Numbered from the stretch's first letter, positions 30,536 through 41,570 are shown. The stretch: 64,000 bases of DNA from an uncultured Caryophanales bacterium (GCA_946405105.1 CAMJFY010000004.1:1-64000); one strand, 5' to 3'. Notes: generated from the letters alone by a model not told the origin. Made by a program: numbers and translations.

Positions 30536-32200
30536 ATGAAAAGCGATGTAGTTAAGAAGAGACCTGAAATGGTCCCAAATAGATCATTATTTAAAGCATT
30601 AGGTTATACTGATGAGGAAATCGAAAGACCATTAATCGGAGTAGTTTGTGCTAAGAGTGATATAGTTCCAGGTCATGCACACCTTGATAAAATAGCTGAA
30701 GCTGTAAAGACAGGTATTTTAATGGCTGGTGGTACACCAATCGTCGTCCCTGCAATTGGAGTATGCGATGGTATTGCTATGGGTCATGAAGGAATGAAAT
30801 ATTCTTTAGTTACAAGAGAATTAATCGCTGATAGTACTGAATGTATGGCTCGTGCTCATGCATTTGACGGTTTAGTATTAATTCCTAACTGTGACAAAAT
30901 CGTTCCAGGTATGTTAATGGGCGCATGTAGATTAAATCTACCTACAATCGTTTGTTCTGGTGGACCAATGCTTGCAGGACGTGTTAATGGACAAAAGACT
31001 TCATTATCATCAACATTTGAGGCTGTTGGTAAGTTCTTATCAGGTAAAATCACAGAAGAGGAATTACAAGAATACGAAGATCATTCTTGTCCTGGATGTG
31101 GTTCATGCTCTGGTATGTATACTGCAAACTCAATGAACTGTATGTGTGAGGTTTTAGGTATCGCATTACCTGGTCATGGTACAATTCCTGCAGTATATGC
31201 AGATAGAATTAGATTAGCTAAGCACACTGGTATGAAAATCATGGACTTAGTTAAGAACAATGTAAAAATTAGAGACATTATTAATGAAAAATCATTTAGA
31301 AATGCATTAACAATGGATATGGTTTTAGGCTGTTCAACAAATACAATGCTTCATTTACCTGCAATCGCTCATGAAGCAGGTGTTAGCATTAATTTAGATA
31401 TGGCTAATGAAATTTCAGAGCATACACCTAACCTATGTCATTTAGCTCCTGCTGGACATACATATATGGAGGACTTAAATGAGGCTGGTGGTATCCAAGC
31501 TGTTATGAAGGAAGTATCTAAGATTGATGGTGCCTTAAACCTAGATTTATTAACAGTAACTGGTAAGACAATTAGAGAAAATATCAAGAATGCTGTTAAT
31601 AAGAATACAGAAATTATTCGTACAATTGATAATCCTTATTCAAAGACTGGTGGTATTGCAGTATTAAAGGGTAATATTGCTTTAAACGGATGTGTTGTTA
31701 AGCGTGGTGCAGTTGCTCCAAATATGCTTCAACATACATGTAAAGCAAAATGCTTCAATTCTGAGGAAGAAGCAATTGCTGCAATCGACGGTGGAAAGAT
31801 TGAAAAGGGCGATATCGTTGTAATTAGATATGAAGGTCCTAAGGGTGGTCCTGGTATGAGAGAAATGCTAGCTCCAACATCAAGACTTGCTGGTATGGGC
31901 TTAGATAAGGACGTTGCATTATTAACTGATGGTAGATTCTCTGGTGCAACTAGAGGTGCTTCAATTGGTCACGTTTCTCCAGAAGCAGCTGAGGGTGGAA
32001 TCATCGGCTTAGTTGAGGATGGAGATTTAATCGAAATCGATATGATTAAGTGTACAATTAAGCTATTAGTTAGTGATGAGGTTCTAGCAGAAAGAAGAAA
32101 GAATTTCAAAATGGTATTAAAGCCAGTAACTGGCTATCTAAAGAGATATAGAAAGCTTGTTACATCTGCATCAACTGGTGCAATTTTCGAAGAGGACTAA
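30536..32200 (+). CDS. ilvD: Dihydroxy-acid dehydratase
   Basis: [49 protein letters not shown]. Confidence 0.97.
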   Translation: MKSDVVKKRPEMVPNRSLFKALGYTDEEIERPLIGVVCAKSDIVPGHAHLDKIAEAVKTGILMAGGTPIVVPAIGVCDGIAMGHEGMKYSLVTRELIADSTECMARAHAFDGLVLIPNCDKIVPGMLMGACRLNLPTIVCSGGPMLAGRVNGQKTSLSSTFEAVGKFLSGKITEEELQEYEDHSCPGCGSCSGMYTANSMNCMCEVLGIALPGHGTIPAVYADRIRLAKHTGMKIMDLVKNNVKIRDIINEKSFRNALTMDMVLGCSTNTMLHLPAIAHEAGVSINLDMANEISEHTPNLCHLAPAGHTYMEDLNEAGGIQAVMKEVSKIDGALNLDLLTVTGKTIRENIKNAVNKNTEIIRTIDNPYSKTGGIAVLKGNIALNGCVVKRGAVAPNMLQHTCKAKCFNSEEEAIAAIDGGKIEKGDIVVIRYEGPKGGPGMREMLAPTSRLAGMGLDKDVALLTDGRFSGATRGASIGHVSPEAAEGGIIGLVEDGDLIEIDMIKCTIKLLVSDEVLAERRKNFKMVLKPVTGYLKRYRKLVTSASTGAIFEED

Positions 32201-32223
32201 AATAAAGAAACGGGTGAAGATTT

Positions 32224-33891
32224 ATGAAACTTAATGGTTCACAAATCATCGTTGAATGTTTAGTAGAACAAGGCGTAGATACAATCTTTGGTTATCCAGG
32301 TGGAGCCGTATTAAACATTTATGATGAGCTTTATAAAAATCAAGATAGAATAAGACATATTCTAACAAGCCATGAGCAAGGTGCATCACATGCAGCTGAT
32401 GGTTATGCTAGATCTACTGGTAAGGTAGGAGTATGTCTTGCTACATCAGGACCAGGTGCTACAAATCTTGTCACTGGTATAGCAACTGCATATATGGATT
32501 CAGTTCCTGTTGTAGCAATTACAGGTAATGTTACAAATGCATTATTAGGAAAGGATTCATTCCAAGAGGTTGATATTGCTGGTATAACTATGCCTATTAC
32601 TAAGCATAATTATATCGTTAAGGATGTTAATAAGCTTGCTGATACAATCCGTGAGGCTTTCGAAATCGCAAGATCAGGAAGACCAGGACCAGTATTAATC
32701 GATATCCCTAAGGATGTTACTGCAGCAATTACTGAATATGAGCCTAAGAAGATTGATTTCACTAAGGCTGCTAAGCAAATTGCTGATATTGAAGAAGAAA
32801 AAATTAAAGAAGTTGCTGAATTAATTATGTCAGCTAAAAAGCCATTCATTTATGCTGGTGGAGGAATCATTAAGAGTGATTCTAGCAAAGAATTAAATGA
32901 ATTCGCTAATTTATTAGATATCCCAACATCAACATCATTAATGGGTATTGGTGCATTTGATCAATCTAATAAATTATCTACAGGCTTAATCGGTATGCAT
33001 GGTACTGTAGCTTCTAATAAGTGCGTAGTAGAATGTGATTTATTAATCGCTTTAGGTGTTAGATTCTCTGACCGTGTATTATCAAATCATAAGCATTTCG
33101 CTGAAAATGCTAAGATTATTCATGTAGATATCGATCAAGCAGAAATTGATAAGAATATTAAAGATGACGTAAGTCTTGTTATGGACTTAAAGGATTTCTT
33201 CAATAGAATTAAGAAATATCTTACTCCAAAGAAGAACCCTATTTGGTTAGCTTTAGTTGATTCATGGAAAAACATCTTTGCTGAAAACCAAGTATCTTCA
33301 AGCTTAAAGCCTAGATATTTCATGGAAGCAATTCAAGAAGCTACAAAGGGTGATTGCTATATCACAACTGAAGTAGGTCAACATCAATTATGGGCTGCTC
33401 AATATTTCACATATAAGGAGCCAAGAAGACTTATCACTTCAGGTGGTTTAGGAACAATGGGATTCGGCTTAGGTGCTGCAATTGGTACTCAAGTAAGCCA
33501 TCCAAATTCATATGTATTCAATATCGCTGGTGATGGATCATTCAGAATGAATATGAATGAATTATTAACATGTGCTAAATATAATCTACCTGTATGCGTA
33601 GTTATCGCAAACAACGGAGTACTTGGTATGGTTAGACAATGGCAAACAGCATTCTATGAAAAGAGATATAGCCAAACAATTCTAGATTCTGTTTTAAATT
33701 ATGAATACCTAGCTAAAGCATTTGGTGTTGATTATTATGAAGCAAAGACTAGAGATGAATATAAGAAGGCTATCACATCTGTAGTTAAAAATAGAAAGCC
33801 TGCTATTATTAACGCAATAGTAGAAATAGATGAAAAGGTATTACCAATGGTTGCTCCAGGCAAGCCAATTGATGATATTATGTTAAAATAA
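32224..33891 (+). CDS. ilvB: Acetolactate synthase large subunit
   Basis: FGYPGGAVLNIYDEL; TPP motif GDGSFRMNMNELLTCAKYNLPVCVVIANN. Confidence 0.96.
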   Translation: MKLNGSQIIVECLVEQGVDTIFGYPGGAVLNIYDELYKNQDRIRHILTSHEQGASHAADGYARSTGKVGVCLATSGPGATNLVTGIATAYMDSVPVVAITGNVTNALLGKDSFQEVDIAGITMPITKHNYIVKDVNKLADTIREAFEIARSGRPGPVLIDIPKDVTAAITEYEPKKIDFTKAAKQIADIEEEKIKEVAELIMSAKKPFIYAGGGIIKSDSSKELNEFANLLDIPTSTSLMGIGAFDQSNKLSTGLIGMHGTVASNKCVVECDLLIALGVRFSDRVLSNHKHFAENAKIIHVDIDQAEIDKNIKDDVSLVMDLKDFFNRIKKYLTPKKNPIWLALVDSWKNIFAENQVSSSLKPRYFMEAIQEATKGDCYITTEVGQHQLWAAQYFTYKEPRRLITSGGLGTMGFGLGAAIGTQVSHPNSYVFNIAGDGSFRMNMNELLTCAKYNLPVCVVIANNGVLGMVRQWQTAFYEKRYSQTILDSVLNYEYLAKAFGVDYYEAKTRDEYKKAITSVVKNRKPAIINAIVEIDEKVLPMVAPGKPIDDIMLK

Positions 33892-33898
33892 TAAAAAT

Positions 33899-33927
33899 TA
33901 GGTCTAAAATTGTTTTTAGACCTTTTT
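33899..33927 (+). terminator. Intrinsic terminator of ilv operon
   Basis: AGGTCTAAAA-TTGT-TTTTAGACCT plus T-run. Confidence 0.82.
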
Positions 33928-33974
33928 TATTTCTATATAATTTATTATAATAAATATATATAGTAGGTGGTTTT

Positions 33975-34979
33975 ATGAGCTTAGTTACATCAATATTAGC
34001 AATATCAATTGCTATTGTCCTATATTTCTCTTTAATTGAGTTTTTCTCAGCACTATTTAGAATTACTGGTCTAACAAGAGAAAAGGCAAGATTTCAAGTA
34101 ATTTCTATGATTACATGTGTTGGATTTACAACTGGAGAAGCTGAAGTTATTACTTTAAATAGACGTAGAAGAAGACTTGCAGTAATCTGTATGATTTGTG
34201 GTAATTTATTTAATGTATTAATTATATCCCTAATTATTAACTTAATTAGTAATATAAATCCTGAAAAAGTTGATTTTGCAAGTTTAAATTGGATAGTTGT
34301 TATTGTTGGTTCTTTATTATTAATTTTAATTATTTGTAAATTACCTTTTGTATCTAGATTTTTAGAAAAGCTATTAGAAAAAATAGGTAGAAGAATAATT
34401 GCTAGACATGATAATGATAATGTCCTAACAATTCTTGATTCATATGATAGCGACGCGATTGTTGAAATATATATAAATAAAATGCCTGAAATATTAGAAA
34501 ATAAAACATTAATGGAATCTAATTTTAAAGCTCAATATAATATAAATATAATGATGCTTAAAAGAGGTAATAGAACAATTGAAATAACAAAGGATACTGT
34601 AATTCAAAAGAAAGATAGAATTGTTGTTTTTGGTAATAAACAAACAATTAAAGATTTGTTTACATACAAAGTAAATGAACAACATGAAGAAGTAGTAATT
34701 AAGCCAAAAGAAAATATTATTACATTAATTGATAATTATGGTAGTGATGCAATGGCTGAAGTAGAAATAGCTATTTTACCTGAAATATTAAAAGATAAAA
34801 AACTATTTGAATCTCAGATTAAAACAGAATATAACTTAAATGTTTTAACTCTTAAGAGAAATGATGAAGCTATAAAAGTTACTAAGGATACTATAATTGA
34901 AGAAAATGATGTAATAGTAATATTTGGTAATTATAGTAGTATTAAGAAAGTTTTTTTAGAAGTAAATAAATCAGTATAA
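33975..34979 (+). CDS. Membrane protein with two tandem TrkA-C/RCK_C-like domains
   Basis: N-terminal TM region with TREKARFQVISMITCVGFTTGEAE; two repeats (DSDAIVEIYI...KKDRIVVFG and GSDAMAEVEI...ENDVIVIFG). Confidence 0.85.
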   Translation: MSLVTSILAISIAIVLYFSLIEFFSALFRITGLTREKARFQVISMITCVGFTTGEAEVITLNRRRRRLAVICMICGNLFNVLIISLIINLISNINPEKVDFASLNWIVVIVGSLLLILIICKLPFVSRFLEKLLEKIGRRIIARHDNDNVLTILDSYDSDAIVEIYINKMPEILENKTLMESNFKAQYNINIMMLKRGNRTIEITKDTVIQKKDRIVVFGNKQTIKDLFTYKVNEQHEEVVIKPKENIITLIDNYGSDAMAEVEIAILPEILKDKKLFESQIKTEYNLNVLTLKRNDEAIKVTKDTIIEENDVIVIFGNYSSIKKVFLEVNKSV

Positions 34980-34980
34980 T

Positions 34981-35014
34981 AAAAAGACGTATTCGAACGA
35001 ATACGCCTTTTTGT
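34981..35014. terminator. Bidirectional terminator
   Basis: AAAAAGaCGTATTCG-AA-CGAATACGcCTTTTT between convergent genes. Confidence 0.82.
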
Positions 35015-35017
35015 TTT

Positions 35018-36685
35018 TTATTCTTTATCTTTTAATGCATTATTTATTGCAGAAATTAATGCATAAATAGAAGCACAAATGATATCATCATGAATACCAG
35101 TTCCCCAATATTCTTTATTATTGAATTTAACTGATACATATGCAGCAGCCTCAGCCTTAGAAGTAGATTCTAAATTATGTTCTACATAATTAGTTAATTC
35201 ATAATCTAGCTTATAGCATTCCTTTAATGCATTGCTAACAGCATCAAGTCTACCAGTACCATCAGCTAATGTATTATTGATTTGTCCATTATATTTAGAT
35301 GATAACATTACTTTAAATGTTACGCCCTCACGAATGAAGTGGTATTCATTTAATTCTAGTGGAGCCTTAAGATTAACGAAATTCTCAAGGAAAATTGATT
35401 GAACCTCATTTGGTGTTAATTCTTTATGTTCCTTATCAGAAATATCTTTTACAAGATATCCTACAGTTTCTCTCATCTTTTGAGGAATATCTAGACCGAA
35501 ATTAGTTTCAAGGATATAGCAGATACCACCTTTTCCTGATTGTGAATTAATTCTAATAACATCAGCACTATATTCTCTTGATACATCTTTTGGATCAAGT
35601 GGAAGATATGGAACTGACCATTTGTTAAGCTTATTTGCCTTATGGTATTTAATACCCTTAGATATAGCATCTTGGTGAGAACCAGAGAAGGCAGCAAATA
35701 CAAATTTACCAGAATATGGTTGTCTATCATATACCTTCATTTCAGTAACTGATTCATATAATTTAATAATCTTTGGCATATCCTTAAAGTCAAGCTTAGG
35801 ATCTACACCATGAGTAAACATGTTAAGTGCTAATGTAATAACATCAACATTTCCTGTTCTTTCACCATTACCAAATAATGTTCCTTCAACTCTATCAGCA
35901 CCAGCTAATAAGCCAAGCTCTGCATCAGCAATACCTGTACCTCTATCATTATGTGGGTGAAGAGAAATAATTACTGAATCTCTATTTTTAATATATTTAG
36001 AAATGTATTCAACCTGAGATGCATATACATGTGGAAGTGACATTTCAACAGTAGCAGGTAGATTAATGATTAGTTTTCTTTCTGGTGTTGGCTTAAATGC
36101 ATCAACAACAGCATTACATACATCTAGAGCATAATCCATTTCAGTTCCTGTAAAGCTTTCTGGTGAATATTCAAAGAAGAAGTTACCATCAGTTTCTTTT
36201 GCTAAATCAACTAACATCTTAGCACCTTCAACAGCAATCTCAAGGATTTCTTCCTTAGATTTCTTGAAAACCTGTTCTCTTTGAGCTAAAGAAGTAGAAT
36301 TATATAGATGCACTATAGCGCTCTTGCATCCCTCTAGTGCTTTAAATGTCTTTTTAATAATGTGAGGTCTTGCTTGAGTTAATACCTGAATAGTTACATC
36401 ATCAGGAATTAAATCACCATCAATTAATGTTCTTAAGAACTCATATTCTGTTTCGGAAGCAGCAGGGAAACCAACTTCAATTTCTTTAAAGCCAATTTCT
36501 ACTAATAACTTAAAGAATTCAACCTTTTGATCTAGGCTCATTGGTTTAATAAGTGATTGATTACCATCACGTAAATCAACACTACACCATATTGGCGCAT
36601 GATCAATATATTCTTTTTTAACCCAGTCATTACACTCAACTGGTGGCATAAAATAGCCTCTTGAATACTTTTCAAATCCTTTCAT
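35018..36685 (-). CDS. leuA: 2-isopropylmalate synthase (LeuA2 type)
   Basis: IWCSVDLRDGNQSLIKPMS; EVGFPAASETEYEF; SLHPHNDRGTGIADAELG. Confidence 0.95.
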   Translation of the reverse strand: MKGFEKYSRGYFMPPVECNDWVKKEYIDHAPIWCSVDLRDGNQSLIKPMSLDQKVEFFKLLVEIGFKEIEVGFPAASETEYEFLRTLIDGDLIPDDVTIQVLTQARPHIIKKTFKALEGCKSAIVHLYNSTSLAQREQVFKKSKEEILEIAVEGAKMLVDLAKETDGNFFFEYSPESFTGTEMDYALDVCNAVVDAFKPTPERKLIINLPATVEMSLPHVYASQVEYISKYIKNRDSVIISLHPHNDRGTGIADAELGLLAGADRVEGTLFGNGERTGNVDVITLALNMFTHGVDPKLDFKDMPKIIKLYESVTEMKVYDRQPYSGKFVFAAFSGSHQDAISKGIKYHKANKLNKWSVPYLPLDPKDVSREYSADVIRINSQSGKGGICYILETNFGLDIPQKMRETVGYLVKDISDKEHKELTPNEVQSIFLENFVNLKAPLELNEYHFIREGVTFKVMLSSKYNGQINNTLADGTGRLDAVSNALKECYKLDYELTNYVEHNLESTSKAEAAAYVSVKFNNKEYWGTGIHDDIICASIYALISAINNALKDKE

Positions 36686-36722
36686 ATTCGTACCTCCATT
36701 TTTATATTAATAATTGAAAATT

Positions 36723-36751
36723 ATTATAACAAAAAAAGATTATATTGTCAA
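36723..36751 (-). promoter_or_regulatory. Perfect consensus sigma-A promoter for leuA
   Basis: On minus strand: TTGACA - ATATAATCTTTTTTTGT (17 nt) - TATAAT. Confidence 0.87.
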
Positions 36752-36767
36752 TTATTCCACTAAAAGC

Positions 36768-36792
36768 AAAATCCGGGAGTTACCCGGATTTT
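36768..36792 (-). terminator. Intrinsic terminator of minus-strand GGDEF gene
   Basis: AAAATCCGGG-AGTTA-CCCGGATTTT. Confidence 0.7.
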
Positions 36793-38293
36793 ATAGCTTA
36801 GATTTAAATTCTTTTTTAAATTCATACATTTTTTCATCAGCTCTTTTAAATACATCATTTAGTGATGAATCATTATTTTTATAGTAATCTGCAATACCTA
36901 TTGCGAGTGTTACTTTATTAGCTTTTTTATTTTTATTATTTTCTATAATAAATTTTTCATATAAATAATCTCTAACATAATAATCATTATCAGTTAGAAT
37001 AAAACTAAATTCATCTCCACCAATTCTATATATTGTATTATTTTTAAATATTTTTTTAATTAGCTTTAATGCATTATTTATATATTTATCTCCTGCTGTA
37101 TGACCTAATGTATCATTTATAAATTTAAGATTATTAATATCACAAATAACTACTGAAAATTCATCAATGGAATTATTCTTAATTTTTCTATTTATTTTCT
37201 TTTCTAATTCCTTAAATGAATATTTATTAAATGCACCTGTAAGTGCATCTGTTCTCGCAAGTTGTTTTTCTTGATGAAGCATTTTATTAAATATTTTTTC
37301 TTTTTTCTTCCATGCATCTATGCTTGAAACAGCTAAGATGATATGGTTATTATCTGAAGATAATTTCATCGCAGTTAATTCAACATATTCAGGTTTTGAA
37401 TTTATTATTTGTCTATATGATACTTTTACATTCTTGTTATTTTTAAGTTCTGCAATTAAATTATTTTTTCCTACAGTAGATAAAAATTTAGGTAAATCTT
37501 CAGGTACTAAATTTTCTCTTGCAGTCTTTTCAAGTCCTTCAAAGAAATCATTTCCTCGTTTTATCTCTTTTAATACCTGATATTCATTATCTAAATTATA
37601 TTCAATATAGAAAGAAGAACTTATATCTACATAATAAATAGCAAAATAATTTGCTGCTAAGGCTAAAGCAATATTAGAATAAGTAATATTAGCTTTTATT
37701 GCTTTTTGATATTCCATCTCTCTTTTTTTCTGATCATCAATATTACTAATACCAATAATAATATTGCTATCCTCATTACTTAATTTTAATGCTTTTAACT
37801 GAACATAAGTAGGTATATTTTTTAACATTAATCTATATGTTATTAGATATGATTTTCCATCATTAACCTCTTCAAGTATTTTTTCTTTTGTTAGTAATTT
37901 AGATATTTTTTCTCTATCTTCTTCATATATGAATTTTTGAATGTTTTTTTGAACATCTTCAAAGAAGTTATGTCCATTTTCTTCAATTATTAATGATTTA
38001 TAATCGGAATTTGAACTATATCCAACATATTCACCTGTAAGTGTATTAACGTAATATATAGTGAAATAATTATTAGATAAAGCTCTAGATATTCTTAAAT
38101 TAATATCCTTTTCATATTCAAATTCAGTATCTTTTTTTGATATTAATTCATAATCTAATTCCTTTAATACGCTACATACTTCACATAATGATTCAAAAAA
38201 AGATTTATCTTGTATTTTAGTTAATAGATCTTTCTTATTTTTATCTTTTGCGCTAGATATTAATTTGTCTAAAAAGAATCCTACATCTGACAT
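36791..38293 (-). CDS. Protein with two duplicated PAS-like domains and GGDEF domain
   Basis: IYRIGGDEFSFIL; duplicated NYFTIYYVNTLTGEYVGY / NYFAIYYVDISSSFYIEY blocks. Confidence 0.88.
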   Translation of the reverse strand: MSDVGFFLDKLISSAKDKNKKDLLTKIQDKSFFESLCEVCSVLKELDYELISKKDTEFEYEKDINLRISRALSNNYFTIYYVNTLTGEYVGYSSNSDYKSLIIEENGHNFFEDVQKNIQKFIYEEDREKISKLLTKEKILEEVNDGKSYLITYRLMLKNIPTYVQLKALKLSNEDSNIIIGISNIDDQKKREMEYQKAIKANITYSNIALALAANYFAIYYVDISSSFYIEYNLDNEYQVLKEIKRGNDFFEGLEKTARENLVPEDLPKFLSTVGKNNLIAELKNNKNVKVSYRQIINSKPEYVELTAMKLSSDNNHIILAVSSIDAWKKKEKIFNKMLHQEKQLARTDALTGAFNKYSFKELEKKINRKIKNNSIDEFSVVICDINNLKFINDTLGHTAGDKYINNALKLIKKIFKNNTIYRIGGDEFSFILTDNDYYVRDYLYEKFIIENNKNKKANKVTLAIGIADYYKNNDSSLNDVFKRADEKMYEFKKEFKSKL

Positions 38294-38440
38294 AATATCA
38301 ACCCTCTCAATTTAATATTTAATTTAAAACGTCCCTCATTAGTTTTATTCTATCATATTTATCTAAATATGAAAACATTATTTGTTTTTAAATAATAAAA
38401 ACTATGGTATAATGTTTAAGGTTTAAAAAAGGAGAAATAT

Positions 38441-40000
38441 ATGAATGATATAAATAATAAAAATGTTTATAAAATTCCATATTTTAAAAGACTTGTTTTA
38501 CTTTGTCTTTTGTTTTTTAAGCTAGGTATAGTTAACTTCGGTGGTGGCTATGCCCTTTTACCATTGTTATCAAGAGAATTGGTTGACAAAAAGGGCTGGT
38601 GTACTGACGAGGAGCTCGCAGATTATTATGCAGTTGGTCAATGTACTCCAGGTGCGATGGCAGTAAATGTATCAACCTTTATTGGATATAGAATATGTGG
38701 TACATTAGGTGGTATTTTAGCTACATTATCATTTGTATCACCTGCGTTTATAATTATTTTTATAATTGCTACATTATTAACAAATTTCAGCTCTAATCCA
38801 TTTGTTGTTAATGCGTTAGCTGGAATTAATGTTGTTGTGTTTATATTAGTTTTATCAGCTATAGTTAAGCTATCAAAAAAATCTATAGTAGACATTTGGG
38901 GATTGATGATGGCTATAATTATTGCCTTTTGTGCAATATTTATTAAAGTTGTTCCTCTATATGCATACATAATAGCTGCCGCATTATTGGGCTTATTAAT
39001 TAATTTCATTAAGGAAAGACGTTTTGAAGCTAAATATAGGGTTAAACAACCTGAGGCTGAAGTATCAAAGGAAGAAGAAAAAGCTGAAATAGAAACTAAA
39101 GAAGAAAAACCTAAAAGTGATACAAAGAAAAATGTTTTATTCTTTATATTAGGTTTATTTGTTGGATTATTATTTGGATTAATCGGATGTATTTCATTAT
39201 TATTTATCAAAAATAAAAAATATCGTAATGCATTAATTATTACATCATTTTTCTGGATAATTATTGCCGTATGCTTAATTGTTTCTCTCGCAACTAATAA
39301 TTGGATATTCTTTACAGTATATTTCAATTTCTTTAGAATTGGTGCTTGTGCCTTTGGTGGAGGACTTGCAACCTTACCATTCCTTGCTGAGCTTGGTCAA
39401 TCAACTGGCTGGTTTAATGAAGAACAGCTAACTGCAATGCTAGCAGTATCTGAATCAACTCCAGGAGCTATGGGTATTAATATGTCTACATATGTTGGAT
39501 ATACAGTATCTAAGGGTATATATAATAATTATTTCTTAGCATTCCTAGGAAGTATTATTTCAACATTAGGATTAGTATCTCCATCAATTATTGTTATATT
39601 AATTGTTTCATTATTCTTAAAAAAATTTAGTAAAAATAAATATGTTGCCTGGATATTTTATGGACTTAGGGCAGCATCTATTGGTTTAATATGCGCTGCC
39701 GCATATTCAGTATTAAAGGTATCAATATTTAATGTGGTAGATCCTAATGCTGATGTTGTTATTCATTATGATATAGTTTCAGCATTTAAGGCTACAATTG
39801 AATATTTCAATAATAATTCAGGTGCTAATTTCTTTAGTGCTATTTATAAGTTTGTTGAGCTATTAATTAATTTTAAGGCATTAGCTGTTGGATTAATTTT
39901 TGGTATATTTGTTTTCAAATTAAAAAAACACCCAGTTATTTATATTTTTATTGGTGCGATAATAGGAATTATACTTCAAATGGGTAATGTTGGTTTATAG
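38441..40000 (+). CDS. Chromate transporter family protein (fused two CHR domains)
   Basis: FGGGYALLPLLSRELVDKKGW...CTPGAMAVNVSTFIGY and FGGGLATLPFLAELGQSTGW...STPGAMGINMSTYVGY. Confidence 0.9.
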   Translation: MNDINNKNVYKIPYFKRLVLLCLLFFKLGIVNFGGGYALLPLLSRELVDKKGWCTDEELADYYAVGQCTPGAMAVNVSTFIGYRICGTLGGILATLSFVSPAFIIIFIIATLLTNFSSNPFVVNALAGINVVVFILVLSAIVKLSKKSIVDIWGLMMAIIIAFCAIFIKVVPLYAYIIAAALLGLLINFIKERRFEAKYRVKQPEAEVSKEEEKAEIETKEEKPKSDTKKNVLFFILGLFVGLLFGLIGCISLLFIKNKKYRNALIITSFFWIIIAVCLIVSLATNNWIFFTVYFNFFRIGACAFGGGLATLPFLAELGQSTGWFNEEQLTAMLAVSESTPGAMGINMSTYVGYTVSKGIYNNYFLAFLGSIISTLGLVSPSIIVILIVSLFLKKFSKNKYVAWIFYGLRAASIGLICAAAYSVLKVSIFNVVDPNADVVIHYDIVSAFKATIEYFNNNSGANFFSAIYKFVELLINFKALAVGLIFGIFVFKLKKHPVIYIFIGAIIGIILQMGNVGL

Positions 40001-40007
40001 GTGGATT

Positions 40008-41561
40008 ATGAGTGTTTTAAAGTGTGAGGATATAAGCTTTTCTTTTGGAAATAGAATAATATTAGAGGATGCTTCATTTGTAATGAATAAGGGTGAGCAT
40101 ATTGCCCTAATTGGTTTAAATGGAGAAGGAAAGTCTACATTTATTAAGGTTATTACAGGTGAATTATCTCCTGATAGCGGAAGAATTGAATGGGCTAAAT
40201 ATACAACTACTGGCTACCTTGATCAATATACATCACTTGAGGCTGGTAAAACTATTAGAGATGTTTTAAGAAGTGCATTTGATGAAATGTATAAGCTAGA
40301 AAATCAAATGAATTCATTATATGAAAACATGGCTAATATGTCAGATGATGAAATGAATAAGGCAATGGAAGAGGCTGGAGAAATAGCATCTACATTAGAA
40401 TCTGCCGGATTCTATTCAATTGATTCAACAGTTGAAGAGGTCGCAAACGGTTTAGGACTTGGTGACATTGGACTTGACCATGATGTATCTAATTTATCTG
40501 GTGGTCAAAGAAGTAAGGTTTTATTAACAAAGCTAATTCTAGAAAAGCCGATGATTTTAATTCTAGATGAGCCAACAAATTTCTTAGATGAAGAACAAAT
40601 TAATTGGCTTACAAATTATTTAATTAATTATGAGAATGCATTCTTATTAGTTAGCCATGATATTCCATTCTTAAATAAAGTAACTAATGTTACATATCAT
40701 ATGGAGGATGGAAATTTAACAAGATATGCTGGTAATTATGATGACTATATGAGAATGTATGAAATTGAAAAGAGAAATCAAAATATAGCTTATGAGAAGC
40801 AACAAAAAGAAATTAAAGATTTAAAAGAATTTATTGCCAAAAATAAGGCAAGAGTTGCCACTACAGATCTTGCTAAATCTCGTCAAAGAAGATTAGATAA
40901 AATGGAAATCATTGACAAGGCAAAAGAGGTTATTAAGCCTACATTCAAATTTAAAGAATGTGGGGCATCTGGTAAATTCGTATTTGTTGCCGATAATTTA
41001 GTTATTGGCTATAATACTCCATTATCTAAACCAATTTCATTTACAATTGAACGTGGACAAAAAGTCGCAATTAAGGGTGCCAATGGTATTGGTAAATCTA
41101 CATTATTAAAAACATTACTTGGTGAATTAAAGCCAATTTCAGGAACATGTACTCAGGATTATAATATCCATTATGGATATTTCAAGCAGGAAGAGGAATA
41201 TGATAAGGTATCTGCCTTAGATGAGGTATGGAATATGTATCCTGCCATGACAAATGCTGAGGTTAGAGGTGCACTTGCATCTTGTGGATTAACAAGAGAA
41301 AAGATTGAATCATTAATGATAGTTTTATCTGGTGGTGAGGCTGCCAAGGTTAGACTTTGTAAGATAATGTTAAAGGAATGTAATACTTTGGTATTAGATG
41401 AGCCTACAAACCATTTAGATGTATACGCAAAGGAATCATTAAAGGAAGCCCTTAAAGCATTTAAGGGAACAATAGTATTAGTATGTCATGAGCCAGAATT
41501 TTATTCTGATATAGTGACAAATGTATTTAACGCAGAGGAATGGACTACAAAGATTTTATAG
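40008..41561 (+). CDS. ABC-F family ATP-binding protein
   Basis: Two ABC domains (GLNGEGKST/LSGGQRSKV; GANGIGKST/LSGGEAAKV), no TM. Confidence 0.93.
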   Translation: MSVLKCEDISFSFGNRIILEDASFVMNKGEHIALIGLNGEGKSTFIKVITGELSPDSGRIEWAKYTTTGYLDQYTSLEAGKTIRDVLRSAFDEMYKLENQMNSLYENMANMSDDEMNKAMEEAGEIASTLESAGFYSIDSTVEEVANGLGLGDIGLDHDVSNLSGGQRSKVLLTKLILEKPMILILDEPTNFLDEEQINWLTNYLINYENAFLLVSHDIPFLNKVTNVTYHMEDGNLTRYAGNYDDYMRMYEIEKRNQNIAYEKQQKEIKDLKEFIAKNKARVATTDLAKSRQRRLDKMEIIDKAKEVIKPTFKFKECGASGKFVFVADNLVIGYNTPLSKPISFTIERGQKVAIKGANGIGKSTLLKTLLGELKPISGTCTQDYNIHYGYFKQEEEYDKVSALDEVWNMYPAMTNAEVRGALASCGLTREKIESLMIVLSGGEAAKVRLCKIMLKECNTLVLDEPTNHLDVYAKESLKEALKAFKGTIVLVCHEPEFYSDIVTNVFNAEEWTTKIL

Positions 41562-41570
41562 GTGATTAGC

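Noticed and set aside
36700-36722. AATTTTCA half-site downstream of the leuA -10 as a CodY box
   Set aside because: Only one half matches; the second half is degenerate.
38638-39327. 229-aa minus-strand ORF antisense to the chromate transporter
   Set aside because: Fully contained in a confident plus-strand gene; no supported domain or SD.
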